From NCBI GenBank assembly GCA_003584705.1, contig AP018536.1, positions 2,666,001 to 2,730,000 on the forward strand: a DNA stretch of 64,000 bases. Direction: 5' to 3'. Positions 52,558 to 62,152 of this stretch are shown here, piece after piece (positions within the stretch are counted from its first letter, which is position 1; the number at the start of each line of letters is the position of its first letter). Origin of the DNA: Lachnospiraceae bacterium GAM79. GTDB lineage: Bacteria; Bacillota; Clostridia; Lachnospirales; Lachnospiraceae. The notes under the pieces are model-generated. The model worked only from the letters and a program-made list of their open reading frames with translations. It ran no database searches and was not told the DNA's origin. A program made the translations under genes and the position numbers.

Positions 52558-53690
52558 TCCTCCGCCTCCTTACTTTTCGCCAATGCTCCGAAATCATTGG
52601 CATACATGATACATTCGATCGCAAGCTTTCCCTGCGCCCGCTTCTCCAGATAAAATAAAATACGCTCCATGGCATAATCCATGACTTCCTGTCTCCTGCC
52701 GCACTCGTCCAGAATCCGCACAGCTTCCTCTGTGGTGACACAGGACAGGAGTCTGGCAGCATCCACTGCCGCTACACCGCATTTTACGGCAAAAGCGGTC
52801 AACAGCTCCATCCTGCAGTCGCCCTCCCGGGAATGGGTATTCATGACACCGCCCGCCACCTTGATGAGTTTCCCGATATGTCCTGCAAGAAGCAGACGCT
52901 TAAATCCCTCTTCCACCGCCATGTCTATGGTCAGACCGATAAAGTTACTGCATTTTACACTTTTATCCAGATCATAGTGATAGGTGTTTTTCAAAAAATC
53001 CAATCCGTAATTGCCCGGAGAGATCACCACGTCTTCTCTACCCAGTGCCCGCTGCTGCCGCAGTTCCACACGGATCGTATCCAAAATGGCCTGGGTACTC
53101 ATGGGTTCCACGACACCGCTGGTACCAAGGATCGAAATACCGCCCACGATGCCAAGCCTTGGATTAAATGTCTTCTCTGCCAACTTTTCACCTTCCGGCA
53201 CAGAGATCTCCACCGACAGGATTCCACGATAATCCAGCACCTGGCACACCTGTAATACTTCCCGTTCGATCATTTCTCTGGGGACGTGATTGATAGCTGC
53301 ATTTCCCACGGGCTGATCCAGTCCCGGCTTCGTCACCCGGCCGACACCGATGCCGCCGTCGATCACGACCTGTGCCTGTTCAGGTGCATGTCCGGTTCCA
53401 TTCTTCCTACCGGGTTCTTCTCTGGCTTTCCTATCCGTTATTTCCGCAAAAGAAACCTTCGCACAGATCAGCGCCCCTGTGGTAATATCGGGGTCATCCC
53501 CGCCATCCTTTTCCACGGCGCAGCTGACCTCCTGCTCCTTGCGGCAGATGTTGCGGATCTGGGCTGTGTAAGGGATACCTTTGGGTGTCTCTATGGTGAT
53601 TTCTGTTTTCTCCCTTCCGGTCAGCAGCATATAGGCGGCCGCCTTGGCCGCTGCCGCTGCGCAGCTTCCTGTGGTAAATCCGTACCGCAT
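52515..53690 (-). CDS. cbiD: Cobalt-precorrin-5B C1-methyltransferase
   Basis: Methylates C1 in the anaerobic pathway; this gene marks the pathway as oxygen-independent. 391 residues. The N-terminus RYGFTTGSCAAAAAKAAAYMLL is the family hallmark, and DGGIGVGRVTKPGLDQPVGNAAINHVP and GTSGVVEPMSTQAI are typical. ATG 53690 has GTGAGG 8 nt upstream. A 247-nt spacer with small hairpins separates it from cbiC. Confidence 0.95.
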   Translation of the reverse strand: MRYGFTTGSCAAAAAKAAAYMLLTGREKTEITIETPKGIPYTAQIRNICRKEQEVSCAVEKDGGDDPDITTGALICAKVSFAEITDRKAREEPGRKNGTGHAPEQAQVVIDGGIGVGRVTKPGLDQPVGNAAINHVPREMIEREVLQVCQVLDYRGILSVEISVPEGEKLAEKTFNPRLGIVGGISILGTSGVVEPMSTQAILDTIRVELRQQRALGREDVVISPGNYGLDFLKNTYHYDLDKSVKCSNFIGLTIDMAVEEGFKRLLLAGHIGKLIKVAGGVMNTHSREGDCRMELLTAFAVKCGVAAVDAARLLSCVTTEEAVRILDECGRRQEVMDYAMERILFYLEKRAQGKLAIECIMYANDFGALAKSKEAEEWFTLLAQEAGQQI

Positions 53691-53713
53691 GTCTTCTACC
53701 TCACTGTTACTAT

Positions 53714-53763
53714 ATCATGATTCGCACCTTCGGTGCTTGACGTTGCTTCGCAACTATCATGAT
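53714..53763 (-). other. Paired small hairpins in the cbiC-cbiD spacer
   Basis: Two inverted ATCATGAT octamers (53714-53721, 53756-53763) bracket hairpins GCACC-ttc-GGTGC (53724-53736) and GTTGC-ttc-GCAAC (53742-53754). Read on the operon strand their loops are GAA. Further palindromes (CATGCAAGCATG; GCTCA/TGAGC at 53809-53826) follow in the rest of the spacer up to 53937. They do not look like a terminator because no T-run follows. Confidence 0.55.
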
Positions 53764-53937
53764 CAAATTCGCCGTTCGCCAATCATGCAAGCATGTTGGC
53801 TCTCTTGCGCTCATTATATCGTGAGCCCAGAGTGCCAGTTGCCGATCCCGCCGGTATTCTGGCTCTCCTGCGTTCCTTATCCTCTGTCTACTCCGTCTCG
53901 CCGGTTGTCTTGTGTACCTTTCAAATCGTTATACAAT

Positions 53938-54582
53938 TCATTCTTTTTTCAGTTCATACAGCAAGGCATTGCAGATGGCCGCTGCCACGTTGCTGCCGCC
54001 TTTTCTTCCACGATTGATGATATAGGGCACATCCGTCTCTATAATCAGCTCCTTGGCAGCTTCCACATTCACGAAACCCACAGGGACCCCGATAACGAAT
54101 GCCGGGCGCCAGTCCCTTTCCTGCATCAGCTCATAGATCTGTATCAACGCTGTAGGCGCATTTCCAACAGCGAAGATCACTGGTTTTTCCAGCTTCGAAG
54201 CCAACTCCATGCTGATAGCCGCCCGGGTGGTCTTCCGTTCCTTCGCCATAGCCGCCACATCCGCATCCGCCATATAGCAGTGGGCTTCCCCGCCAAAAGA
54301 AGCCAACACCTTCTTATTGATCCCCGCCAGTGCCATATTGGTATCCGTCACAATATCCGCACCGTTTTTTATCAGGTTTTTAGCGATCTCCACCGCGTTT
54401 TCGGAATAGGTCATCGTCTCCGCATAATCAAAATCTGCGCTGGTATGGATCACCCTGCGGGTGACAGGATCCTGCTCCGCAGGCAAAGTGATACCCCGCT
54501 CTGCCAGTTCTGCGGCAATAATTTCAAAGCTTCGCTTCTCGATTTCTTCCGGCAATACATATTCAATGCTCTTTTTTTCCAT
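53938..54582 (-). CDS. cbiC: Cobalt-precorrin-8 methylmutase
   Basis: Moves the methyl group from C11 to C12 to give cobyrinate. 214 residues: VIHTSADFDYAETMTYSENAV contains the catalytic histidine, GADIVTDTNMALAGINKKVL and AVGNAPTALIQIYELM are conserved, and the C-terminus PYIINRGRKGGSNVAAAICNALLYEL is characteristic. ATG 54582 follows GGAAGG with 6-nt spacing. Confidence 0.95.
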   Translation of the reverse strand: MEKKSIEYVLPEEIEKRSFEIIAAELAERGITLPAEQDPVTRRVIHTSADFDYAETMTYSENAVEIAKNLIKNGADIVTDTNMALAGINKKVLASFGGEAHCYMADADVAAMAKERKTTRAAISMELASKLEKPVIFAVGNAPTALIQIYELMQERDWRPAFVIGVPVGFVNVEAAKELIIETDVPYIINRGRKGGSNVAAAICNALLYELKKE

Positions 54583-54655
54583 AAGTTACCTTCCCCAAAA
54601 ATTCATTTTCCGTCTTCCGGCTGCTCCTATTTACTGCTTTGCAAAAAAAACGAAC

Positions 54656-55726
54656 TCATTCAGCAGTAATCTGCGCAAGTTCCTGTAACAGCACTTCATT
54701 CTCTTCATGTTTCTTCACCGCGATCCGATAATAGCCCTCACCCAGTCCCCGAAAATTCTCACAGTTCCGAATCAGGATACCTTTTGCAAGCAGGCTGTCA
54801 TAGATGGGCTGTGTGGTATACAGCAACAGGAAATCCACTTCTCCGGACACCACCCGGATGCCAAGCTTTTCCAGTCCTTCCCGCAAATATTCTCTCTCGT
54901 TTTTCACATATTCCACTGTGTCTTGCAGATATTGCTCTGACTGCTCCGCGCAGGCGATGCCCGCTCTCTGGGCAAACACCGACAGGTTCCATTCCGGTAG
55001 CTGCCTGCGTATTTTCTCCCGAAGCTCTGCGTTGCTGCATACCAGATAGCCCAGACGCACCCCTGGCATAGCAAAGCTTTTCGTAAAGGCCCGTGCCAGC
55101 AGCAGATTTTCATACTGTCCGATCTCCCTAAGCAGAAACTTTGGCTGTTCCCGGCCGGACTCGCAGAACTCTATAAAACATTCATCCACTACTACGGTGA
55201 TTCCCTGCTGCCCGCAATGCTCCAACAGTTCCTGCAGATATTCTCTGCCCATCAGCTGCCCCGTGGGATTGTTGGGATTCGCTACAAACAGCATGTCTGT
55301 ATCCGCTGTCAGCTCCTGTAACAGCTCCCGCCCCGGACGGAATCCGGTCTCTTCCGGCAGATATACATATTTTATATGGCTGCCTGCTGCTTCCGCCACA
55401 TACTCGTATCCGTAAAAGGATGGCACGGGAATCACAATATTCCGGGGCTTAAGTGCATGCACAACCGCCAGAAAAAGTTCTGATGCCCCGTTGCCAAACA
55501 GCAGATACTCCTTTGGGATTTCTCTGCCACATTCTCCGGATAACATCCGGCTCACGGCTTCCGTCAGGGCCGCCGCAGTAATATCCGGATATTCTCCCAC
55601 ATGCTGCACTGCTTCATGAATCGCCTGCACCGCCGCATCCGGCGTCCCTAAAGGATTGCCGTTTACCGAAAAATCCAGCCGTATCTGTCTGCTGTAAATA
55701 TCACCGCCATGTATGTTCTGCTGCAT
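54656..55726 (-). CDS. cobD: L-threonine-O-3-phosphate decarboxylase / aminotransferase-like CobD
   Basis: PLP enzyme making (R)-1-amino-2-propanol O-2-phosphate, the linker of the nucleotide loop. 356 residues: MQQNIHGGDIYSR and RLDFSVNGNPLGTPDA at the N-terminus, LLFGNGASELFLAVV, ANPNNPTGQLMGREYL, and the Schiff-base lysine in RAFTKSFAMPGVRLGYLV. It is related to histidinol-phosphate aminotransferase, but the GGD start and cob context support CobD. ATG 55726 follows GGAAGG closely. Confidence 0.92.
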   Translation of the reverse strand: MQQNIHGGDIYSRQIRLDFSVNGNPLGTPDAAVQAIHEAVQHVGEYPDITAAALTEAVSRMLSGECGREIPKEYLLFGNGASELFLAVVHALKPRNIVIPVPSFYGYEYVAEAAGSHIKYVYLPEETGFRPGRELLQELTADTDMLFVANPNNPTGQLMGREYLQELLEHCGQQGITVVVDECFIEFCESGREQPKFLLREIGQYENLLLARAFTKSFAMPGVRLGYLVCSNAELREKIRRQLPEWNLSVFAQRAGIACAEQSEQYLQDTVEYVKNEREYLREGLEKLGIRVVSGEVDFLLLYTTQPIYDSLLAKGILIRNCENFRGLGEGYYRIAVKKHEENEVLLQELAQITAE

Positions 55727-55823
55727 TTTCCTTCCTTTCCGGTTCCTGTTACCATAGGACTTTTCATGTCCTCTATCGTCTGCAAATCATCAAAAGCTTT
55801 CACGCCCGGCCAAACTCTGCTTT

Positions 55824-56807
55824 TCACACTGCCACCGCAATCAGGATCCCCAGACACAGAATCTCACAGATCCACGCCGTCCGGTTCATCAATCGGTTCG
55901 TTCTGCGGATATCCTCCGGTTCCACTGCCCTTGTTGGATCCCCGATATAGGGCTTTTTCACGACCTTGCCAAAATAACTGGCATCTCCCGCCAGCTGGAT
56001 TTCCAGCGCTCCTGCGCACACGGATTCCGTCTGGGCGGAATTGGGGCTGGCATGCTTTCTGTTGTCTCTGCGCCAGATACGCCATGCCTGCTTTCCGTTA
56101 TAGCTTTTCCCGCTGATAAAAGCCGTCCCGACCATCAACAGCGCGCTGATCCTCGCCGGGAGAAAATTCATCACATCATCCAGCTTCGCCGCGGCTCTGC
56201 CGAAGTGAAGATACTTCTCATTCTTATATCCTACCATAGAATCCATGGTATTGACTGCCTTATATAAAAATCCCAACACCGGGCCTCCCAGTGCAGTATA
56301 CAGCATGGGGGCAATCACACCGTCGGACGTATTTTCCGCCACGGTCTCAATGGCCGCCTTTGCCACGCCTTCCTCTGTCAGATGTTCCGTGTCCCTGCCT
56401 ACGATCATGGATACCGCTTTTCTGGCTTCCTCCAGGCTCCCGGCATTCAATTGTTTCCACACCTTGCTGCTCTCCACCTGAAGACACCTCGCCGCCAGAA
56501 TCTGGTAGGTCATGACCGCTTCTATGACCACTCCCAGTCCCGGATGCATCGCATAAGCACCGAATAAAATCAGTGCCGACAGCATTCCCGTAAACAGTAA
56601 AACGATCACCACCAGAAGTTTTCCCTGTCTACGCTCCGCCCCCTCTCTCTCGGTCGAATTGCCCTGTGGATTGCCTGCTCGCAGTGTCTTTTCTGTCTTC
56701 GCTATCAGCCAGCCGATTCCCCGGATGGGATGGGGCAGAAAATAGGGATCTCCAAAGAGCTGATCCAGTAAAAATCCCGCTCCGAATGCCAGAATATGAT
56801 ATTTCAT
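55824..56807 (-). CDS. cbiB: Adenosylcobinamide-phosphate synthase, membrane protein
   Basis: Attaches aminopropanol (phosphate) to adenosylcobyric acid; integral membrane, 327 residues. DQLFGDPYFLPHPIRGIGWLIAKTEK, VGRDTEHLTEEGVAKAAIETVAENTSDGVIAPMLY, FLYKAVNTMDSMVGYKNEKY and the late GDASYFGKVVKKPYIGDPTR are signatures. ATG 56807 has AAGGAG upstream and overlaps the cobC stop by one base; the longer open frame from 56858 lies inside cobC and is rejected. Confidence 0.94.
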   Translation of the reverse strand: MKYHILAFGAGFLLDQLFGDPYFLPHPIRGIGWLIAKTEKTLRAGNPQGNSTEREGAERRQGKLLVVIVLLFTGMLSALILFGAYAMHPGLGVVIEAVMTYQILAARCLQVESSKVWKQLNAGSLEEARKAVSMIVGRDTEHLTEEGVAKAAIETVAENTSDGVIAPMLYTALGGPVLGFLYKAVNTMDSMVGYKNEKYLHFGRAAAKLDDVMNFLPARISALLMVGTAFISGKSYNGKQAWRIWRRDNRKHASPNSAQTESVCAGALEIQLAGDASYFGKVVKKPYIGDPTRAVEPEDIRRTNRLMNRTAWICEILCLGILIAVAV

Positions 56808-57550
56808 CAATATGTTTCTCCTTTTGTAAATTCCGACAGTGGGCGAAATTCTTTCCACTCCGGGGTTCCTCCGTCTGCCGGGAATACCAGCCTGCCGCTA
56901 TAACCCTGTCCGCATTTTACCTGATAATTAAAATATTGCTCTCCCAGAAAATGACTGAGCAGTGCCATGATGGTTCCACCGTGGACGACTGCGGATACGC
57001 TTTGTATCCCGGCGTACTGTGCTCCAATTTCATCGCTTCTTTCCAACTCCGTTTTCTCCGATCCTGTATTGTAATCACCCTGCTCAGATGCAGCACTTCT
57101 CTCCAAGATCATTTTCATGTAGTATAACATTTTTTCATATCCGGCAACGTTTCTGCGAATGAATTCCTCTCTGCTCTCGCCTTCCGGAAACGGCAGTGTA
57201 CCGCCGCTGTCGATCCATCTCTGATATGCCGGATCCCCGGAAAGTTCCTGATAATTGTGTCCTTCGAATGCACCGAAATCCATCTCCGTCCACTCCGGGA
57301 CAAAAATGGGAGTCTGCCCTGGATACAGGATCTGTGCTGTCTCGAGACACCGCTTCATGGGACCGGAAAACAGAAGGTCAGCAGTCGGATAGTTTCCTCC
57401 CGTCACAGCTTTTTTCAGCATTCCTATTCCTTCCGGGCTCAATGCTTCATCCGTTTTTCCAAGATAACGTCCTTCTTTATTGGAAAGAGTCGCTCCGTGC
57501 CGGATCAGGGTCAGGCGGATCTCTATTTGATTTTCTGGCCGATTCCGCAT
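56807..57550 (-). CDS. cobC: Alpha-ribazole phosphatase-like histidine phosphatase
   Basis: Histidine-phosphatase (phosphoglycerate-mutase fold) protein of 247 residues, expected to dephosphorylate alpha-ribazole or adenosylcobalamin 5'-phosphate. The RHG motif is LTLIRHGATLSNKEGRYLG, the second catalytic region is EMDFGAFEGHNYQEL, and the closing histidine is in AVVHGGTIMALLSHFL. A ~35-residue hydrophilic insert (SAASEQGDYNTGSEKTELER) precedes the last motif. It overlaps the CobU-like gene by 28 nt. Confidence 0.88.
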   Translation of the reverse strand: MRNRPENQIEIRLTLIRHGATLSNKEGRYLGKTDEALSPEGIGMLKKAVTGGNYPTADLLFSGPMKRCLETAQILYPGQTPIFVPEWTEMDFGAFEGHNYQELSGDPAYQRWIDSGGTLPFPEGESREEFIRRNVAGYEKMLYYMKMILERSAASEQGDYNTGSEKTELERSDEIGAQYAGIQSVSAVVHGGTIMALLSHFLGEQYFNYQVKCGQGYSGRLVFPADGGTPEWKEFRPLSEFTKGETY

Positions 57551-57996
57551 ACGACTCTCACCACCTCATCTGCCTGCGCCGCCAACCCTTCCAGAATTCT
57601 GCCGGTGCATTCTCTGTAAGTTCTCTCCTCCGCTTCCATGGGGACGATGCCGTTGCCGATCTCGTCACAGATCAGAATGCAGTCCGGATATTCCTTATAG
57701 AAATTCGCTATCATTGCCTCCGGATCTGTTCCCTGTCGCAACTGCTCCCGGATATATCGGTGCAGATGATTGACGATCACCTGCGGGCCAGCCGTCTGCC
57801 GCCCTGTAGGCTGCTCTGTCTGCTTTCCAGGCATTGTTTCAACCGCGCTCTCAGTTGCCCATGTTATTTTACTATCCGATGCCAGCCTCAGTGTTCCATC
57901 CAGAACCGGCACTTCCTGCCTGTCTTCACGCTGAACGTAATGCTGCTCTACATAATGTAATTTTCCCTGAGCAAAGCCGCCAATAATTAATATCAT
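57523..57996 (-). CDS. Degenerate CobU paralogue
   Basis: 157-residue protein related to adenosylcobinamide kinase/guanylyltransferase. The C-terminal half aligns well (CILICDEIGNGIVPMEAEERTYRECTGRILEGLAAQADEVVRVVCGIGQKIK versus VIVTNNVFEDG...GRVNERLAVEADEVVEVVAGIPQRIK in the true CobU). The P-loop is altered: MILIIGGFAQGKLHYVE, with Leu where Ser/Thr is needed after GK. The segment with the guanylylated His (RHHRLR in the paralogue at 58837) is absent, replaced by a low-similarity stretch. ATG 57996 (GAGAGG upstream) is preferred over TTG 58014. Probably not a kinase/transferase; a partner or regulatory role is inference. Confidence 0.75.
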   Translation of the reverse strand: MILIIGGFAQGKLHYVEQHYVQREDRQEVPVLDGTLRLASDSKITWATESAVETMPGKQTEQPTGRQTAGPQVIVNHLHRYIREQLRQGTDPEAMIANFYKEYPDCILICDEIGNGIVPMEAEERTYRECTGRILEGLAAQADEVVRVVCGIGQKIK

Positions 57997-58049
57997 TTCC
58001 CTCTCCCATTTCAAATGTGCTTCTGCACCACTCTATCCGGCAATACATT

Positions 58050-58823
58050 TTACACTGTCAGCATCATATGTTCTGCGATTGCTGCCGCAACCACCACGCA
58101 TCCTTCGCAAAACGTCACAAAATACCCCGCCGTATCTCCGGTGATGCCGCCGAACTCTTTTTTGCTGCGATAGTAATAATACGCAAAAGTAAGCAGGGCC
58201 GCTGCCACCGCGATTCCTCCCGTCACGAAAGATGTCCACATCATAAAGCCGATGCACAGGATTCCCTGTGCGTACAAAGCAGTTTTTACCACTCTTTTAT
58301 GCGCCTTATCCGCGAACAGATACAGCGTCCCCTCCTGCTTTGCGGAAGGGAAACTCACCACTGCAACACCGCTCAGCACTCTGGACAGGAAGCTTCCGGC
58401 TCCCACCACGACCAGCGTCCGGCATTCCGTAATCTCCGAAAAGCCTCCCAGAAAAATCAGTCCATACAGAGCCAGCATGATCACCGCAAAGGCCCCGATA
58501 TGAGAATCCTTCAGAATCTCCAGTTTCCGCTCTCTCGGCTGGTAGGAATGCAGGGCATCACAGGTATCTAAAAATCCATCCACATGAAAGCCCCCGGTGA
58601 TCAGAATCGGTATCGCCGTTCCCACCACCGTATAGCACAAGGTTCCCACTCCGAACCGGGCACAGATCCATTTCCACAGATACCACAGGACACCGATCAC
58701 CGCTCCCACCCAGGGGAAAAAGCAGAGAGCGTACCGCATGTCCTCATCCTTCCACTGAAACTGTGGCATGGGGATCTTGGAATACATAGAAAACGCTATG
58801 AAAAATGATTTAATAATTCGCAT
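58050..58823 (-). CDS. cobS: Adenosylcobinamide-GDP ribazoletransferase
   Basis: Membrane enzyme joining adenosylcobinamide-GDP and alpha-ribazole. 257 residues from ATG 58823 (GGAAACAGAC upstream); the open frame to 58925 lies inside cobU and is rejected. The signature GGFHVDGFLDTCDALHSYQPRERKLEILKDSHIGAFAVI is intact, and about six membrane helices follow. It lies between the true cobU and its degenerate paralogue. Confidence 0.94.
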   Translation of the reverse strand: MRIIKSFFIAFSMYSKIPMPQFQWKDEDMRYALCFFPWVGAVIGVLWYLWKWICARFGVGTLCYTVVGTAIPILITGGFHVDGFLDTCDALHSYQPRERKLEILKDSHIGAFAVIMLALYGLIFLGGFSEITECRTLVVVGAGSFLSRVLSGVAVVSFPSAKQEGTLYLFADKAHKRVVKTALYAQGILCIGFMMWTSFVTGGIAVAAALLTFAYYYYRSKKEFGGITGDTAGYFVTFCEGCVVVAAAIAEHMMLTV

Positions 58824-58836
58824 GTCTGTTTCCTTT

Positions 58837-59412
58837 CTATCCCCGGCTGTCCTGCCAGTTCTGTGCTTTTGCTCCTGGTGAGCCGGGTTTGATCCGCTGT
58901 GGGATCCCCGCCACGACTTCCACAACCTCGTCCGCCTCCACGGCCAGCCTCTCGTTTACCCTTCCCAGCGCCTCAATATATTCTATAGTAGCACTGTCAT
59001 AGGCAATGCCGTCTTCGAATACATTATTGGTCACGATAACCAGCGGATCCGCCCGTTTTCTTAAGACTTCAATGCCTTGCAGAATTTTTGCGATCACTGT
59101 CTCACGATCCACAGGCTGCTCCCTGGAAAACATTTCGTTGGCCGCAAGATTCGACATACATTCCAGCAATACTGCCGCCTCCGGCTCCATTTGGGAGGCA
59201 GCCTGCTCCAGTGCAGTAGGCTGTTCGATGGTAGTGAAACCTTTTCCCTGCCGCAGTCTGTGATGTCTGTCCACTTTGGCCTGCATTTCCTCATCCCAGA
59301 TCTGCATAGTAGCGATATAATATTTTTTCTTATCACCGGCAGTCCGCAGCAGATAATCTTCCGCATAAGCGGATTTCCCGCTGCCGCTGCCCCCCAGGAT
59401 CAATATCATCAT
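58837..59412 (-). CDS. cobU: Adenosylcobinamide kinase / guanylyltransferase
   Basis: Phosphorylates adenosylcobinamide and transfers GMP to it. 191 residues. P-loop ILILGGSGSGKSAYAEDYL is canonical, KYYIATMQIWDEEMQAKVDRHHRLRQGKGFTTIE holds the guanylylated His, and VIVTNNVFEDGIAYDSATIEYIEALGRVNERLA is conserved. ATG 59412 or the next ATG may serve as start. It ends 13 nt before cobS. About 100 nt of spacer to cobT contains one small hairpin (GTCAC-ttc-GTGAC). Confidence 0.95.
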   Translation of the reverse strand: MMILILGGSGSGKSAYAEDYLLRTAGDKKKYYIATMQIWDEEMQAKVDRHHRLRQGKGFTTIEQPTALEQAASQMEPEAAVLLECMSNLAANEMFSREQPVDRETVIAKILQGIEVLRKRADPLVIVTNNVFEDGIAYDSATIEYIEALGRVNERLAVEADEVVEVVAGIPQRIKPGSPGAKAQNWQDSRG

Positions 59413-59514
59413 GTCGCTTCTCCATCCGTTCCGTCTTTCAGCTGCGCCAATCGCAAGGTCGCGCTATCACGCTTTTGCGTCACTTCGTGACTACCCTTGC
59501 TTCTGGCGGAAATG

Positions 59515-60603
59515 TTAGCGCTTATATTGTTCCACTGCAATCTCCGAAAATGTAGCGCTCTGTCCATAAATGCTCATTGCCATATCCAGCAGTGTGAACA
59601 TCATAACGGCTCCGGTTCCTTCTCCCAGTGCCATTCCCGCATGGATCACCGGAGACAGCTGCAAAGCATCTGCCAGCTTCACTGCCGCCGGTTCTTTCCC
59701 CTGATGGGAAGGAATCAGATATTCCCGCACGCCGGGAAACAGCCGCTCCGCCACCAATGCTGCCGCCATGCTGATCACACCATCCAACACAATGGGTATA
59801 TGCCACAACGCGCCGCCGATGCACATACCGGTAAGTCCTGCAATGTCCAGTCCTCCGACTGTCTGCAATACCGTGAAGGCATCAGCATGCCACAAGTCAT
59901 AGGTTTCCAATGCGGTGCGGACAACCTGTTGCTTACGAGTCAGTCCCTGGTCCGTAAGTCCCGCGCCTCTGCCGGTGACTTCCTCTGCTTCGCACTGCAA
60001 AAGAGCTGCCGTCACCGCACTGCTGGTAGTCGTGTTGCCGATTCCCATTTCCCCGGTGGCCAGAAGTCCGTAACCCTTCTCCTTGCAATCCTGTACCAGT
60101 TCGATTCCTGTGACAATGGCCCGGACAGTCTCTTCCTCCGTCATCGTCGGTTCTTTCAAAAAATTTCTTGTGCCGGGACGCACCTTACGATCCAGGACGC
60201 CGGGAATGGATTCCTCACTATTTATTCCGATATCCACAGGGATCGTCTCCGCGCCGATGCTCTGCGCCATCTTGCAGACGGAGGATCCTTTCCGTGCCAT
60301 GGACTTTGCCACTGCCAACGTGACCTCCTGCCCCGTCTGGCTCACGCCTTCCTCCACGATTCCGTTGTCTGCACAGAAGATCAGCACACCTTTTTTCCGA
60401 AGGTCGATCTGTTCCGTTCCCAGTATAGCTCCGATCTGCGCCGTAATGGTTTCAAAGCTACCCATGCCGTCCAACGGTTTTGCCAGGGTATCCCAGTGTT
60501 TTTTCACAAGACTTCTCACCGCTTCCTCCGGTGCCGTGATCCGGATCTGCGCCAGTTCCTGTCTGGTATAGTTATGAAATATGGGCTTCTCTGAGCATTC
60601 CAT
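59515..60603 (-). CDS. cobT: Nicotinate-nucleotide--dimethylbenzimidazole phosphoribosyltransferase
   Basis: Activates the lower-ligand base to alpha-ribotide. 362 residues: [85 protein letters not shown] and [22 protein letters not shown] 60603 has TGGAGGACATTT before it and overlaps the cbiP end by 32 nt. No bzaABCDE genes for anaerobic dimethylbenzimidazole synthesis are in the window, so the actual lower ligand is open. Confidence 0.95.
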   Translation of the reverse strand: MECSEKPIFHNYTRQELAQIRITAPEEAVRSLVKKHWDTLAKPLDGMGSFETITAQIGAILGTEQIDLRKKGVLIFCADNGIVEEGVSQTGQEVTLAVAKSMARKGSSVCKMAQSIGAETIPVDIGINSEESIPGVLDRKVRPGTRNFLKEPTMTEEETVRAIVTGIELVQDCKEKGYGLLATGEMGIGNTTTSSAVTAALLQCEAEEVTGRGAGLTDQGLTRKQQVVRTALETYDLWHADAFTVLQTVGGLDIAGLTGMCIGGALWHIPIVLDGVISMAAALVAERLFPGVREYLIPSHQGKEPAAVKLADALQLSPVIHAGMALGEGTGAVMMFTLLDMAMSIYGQSATFSEIAVEQYKR

Positions 60604-62095
60604 AAATGTCCTCCATATACAGATATTCCCGCAGGGTATCCGCCAGTTGATCGTACTGTCTTTCCTTAATGATGCGGTAATCTTCCCAGACTCCGCCCTC
60701 CAAAATGATGCCTTTTTCCCGTGCCAGAGTCTGTATCATATGCCCGGCAATCTCGCCTTTGTCGAACAGGCCGTGGATGTAGGAACCGTAGACGCACCCG
60801 GTCGAATCGCTGACTACAGTTTTTGTAATTTTTATATTCCTCATGGCATCGTCCGCGCAGGAAGTGCTCCGCTTGCCGTCTTCCCCACAATACACCGTCT
60901 CCCCCATATGAATCTCATATCCGGTGAACTCATATCCCGTAAGTCCGGCGAAAATGCCTTCCACCGCTTCCAGTTTTCCATCAATCTGGCAGCGATGTTT
61001 CTCCTTCTGCAACACTGTCCGTACCGGAAGCAGCTCCATGCCGCGGATCCGTCCGCCTTCCTCCACGCTGTCCGGATCTGCGATCTCACAGCCTAACATC
61101 TGATAGCCTCCGCAGATCCCGAAAATAGGAACTTTTCCCGCAGCACGTTTTACCGCTGCCTCCAGTCCGTTCTGCCGCATCCATTTCAGATCTCCCATGG
61201 TATTTTTACTGCCGGGGAGAAATATCAGATCCGGCGTTCCCAGCTCTCTCACATTTGTCACATACCGGACACTGACCTCCGGCATCTGCTCAAACACATC
61301 AAAATCCGTAAAATTTGAAATTCTGGGATAGTGGATCACCGCCAGATCGATCTTCCCCACATGTTTTGCATCAAAACGATCCGTCAGACTATCCTCATCT
61401 TCCAGCGTAAGTTCCATATAAGGTACAGTCCCCAGCACCGGCACCTGTCCCCGTTCTGTTAACATCTGAATGCCGGGATCTAAAATTGTACTGTCTCCAC
61501 GGAATTTGTTGATGATCAATCCCTTTACCCGCTTCCGCTCTTCTTCGGTCAGCAGCATCAGGGTTCCCAAAAGCTGTGCGAACACGCCGCCTCTGTCAAT
61601 GTCTCCCACCAGAAGTACCGGTGCATCCACCATTGCCGCCATTCCCATATTTACGATGTCATTCTGTTTCAGGTTGATCTCCGCCGGACTTCCGGCGCCC
61701 TCGATGACAATAATATCCGCATAGGTCTCCAGCTTGCGGAATGCGACCTTGATCTCCGGGATCAGTTCCGTCTTGTGGGCAAAATAGTCTCTGGCGGACA
61801 GATTGCCCCGTACTTCCCCGTTCACAATGACCTGGGATCCGGTATGGCTGGTTGGCTTTAACAAAATGGGATTCATGCACACCAGCGGTTCGATCCCTGC
61901 GGCCTCTGCCTGCATGACCTGTGCCCTGCCCATTTCCAGTCCTTCCTTGGTGATATAGGAATTGAGCGCCATATTCTGTGATTTAAAAGGGGCGACCCGG
62001 TAACCGTCCTGCCGGAAGATCCGGCATAGACCCGCCACCAGGAGACTTTTCCCGGCACCGGACATGGTGCCCTGTATCATGATTACTTTTGCCAT
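60572..62095 (-). CDS. cbiP: Cobyric acid synthase
   Basis: Amidates carboxylates b, d, e and g of adenosylcobyrinic a,c-diamide. 507 residues from ATG 62095 (GGAGAG upstream). N-terminal P-loop [54 protein letters not shown], and the C-terminal amidotransferase with [11 protein letters not shown] (Cys) and GSYIHGLFD (His). It follows the ABC ATPase gene by about 57 nt. Confidence 0.95.
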   Translation of the reverse strand: MAKVIMIQGTMSGAGKSLLVAGLCRIFRQDGYRVAPFKSQNMALNSYITKEGLEMGRAQVMQAEAAGIEPLVCMNPILLKPTSHTGSQVIVNGEVRGNLSARDYFAHKTELIPEIKVAFRKLETYADIIVIEGAGSPAEINLKQNDIVNMGMAAMVDAPVLLVGDIDRGGVFAQLLGTLMLLTEEERKRVKGLIINKFRGDSTILDPGIQMLTERGQVPVLGTVPYMELTLEDEDSLTDRFDAKHVGKIDLAVIHYPRISNFTDFDVFEQMPEVSVRYVTNVRELGTPDLIFLPGSKNTMGDLKWMRQNGLEAAVKRAAGKVPIFGICGGYQMLGCEIADPDSVEEGGRIRGMELLPVRTVLQKEKHRCQIDGKLEAVEGIFAGLTGYEFTGYEIHMGETVYCGEDGKRSTSCADDAMRNIKITKTVVSDSTGCVYGSYIHGLFDKGEIAGHMIQTLAREKGIILEGGVWEDYRIIKERQYDQLADTLREYLYMEDIYGMLREAHIS

Positions 62096-62152
62096 CGTTC
62101 TCTCCATCACACAGATGTCATAGACATCCCGGGAATTTCGTTTCTCTGTTTT

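Noticed and set aside
53691-53937. Cobalamin riboswitch before cbiD
   Set aside because: The spacer has only short hairpins; the B12-box type conserved sequence is not seen, and the position is in the middle of the operon.
53644-54669. 341-codon plus-strand frame opposite cbiC and the spacer
   Set aside because: Covers hairpins and the antisense of cbiC; composition is not protein-like.
55663-55857. 64-codon frame between cbiB and cobD
   Set aside because: Overlaps the start of cobD in another frame, lacks similarity and is probably just the spacer.
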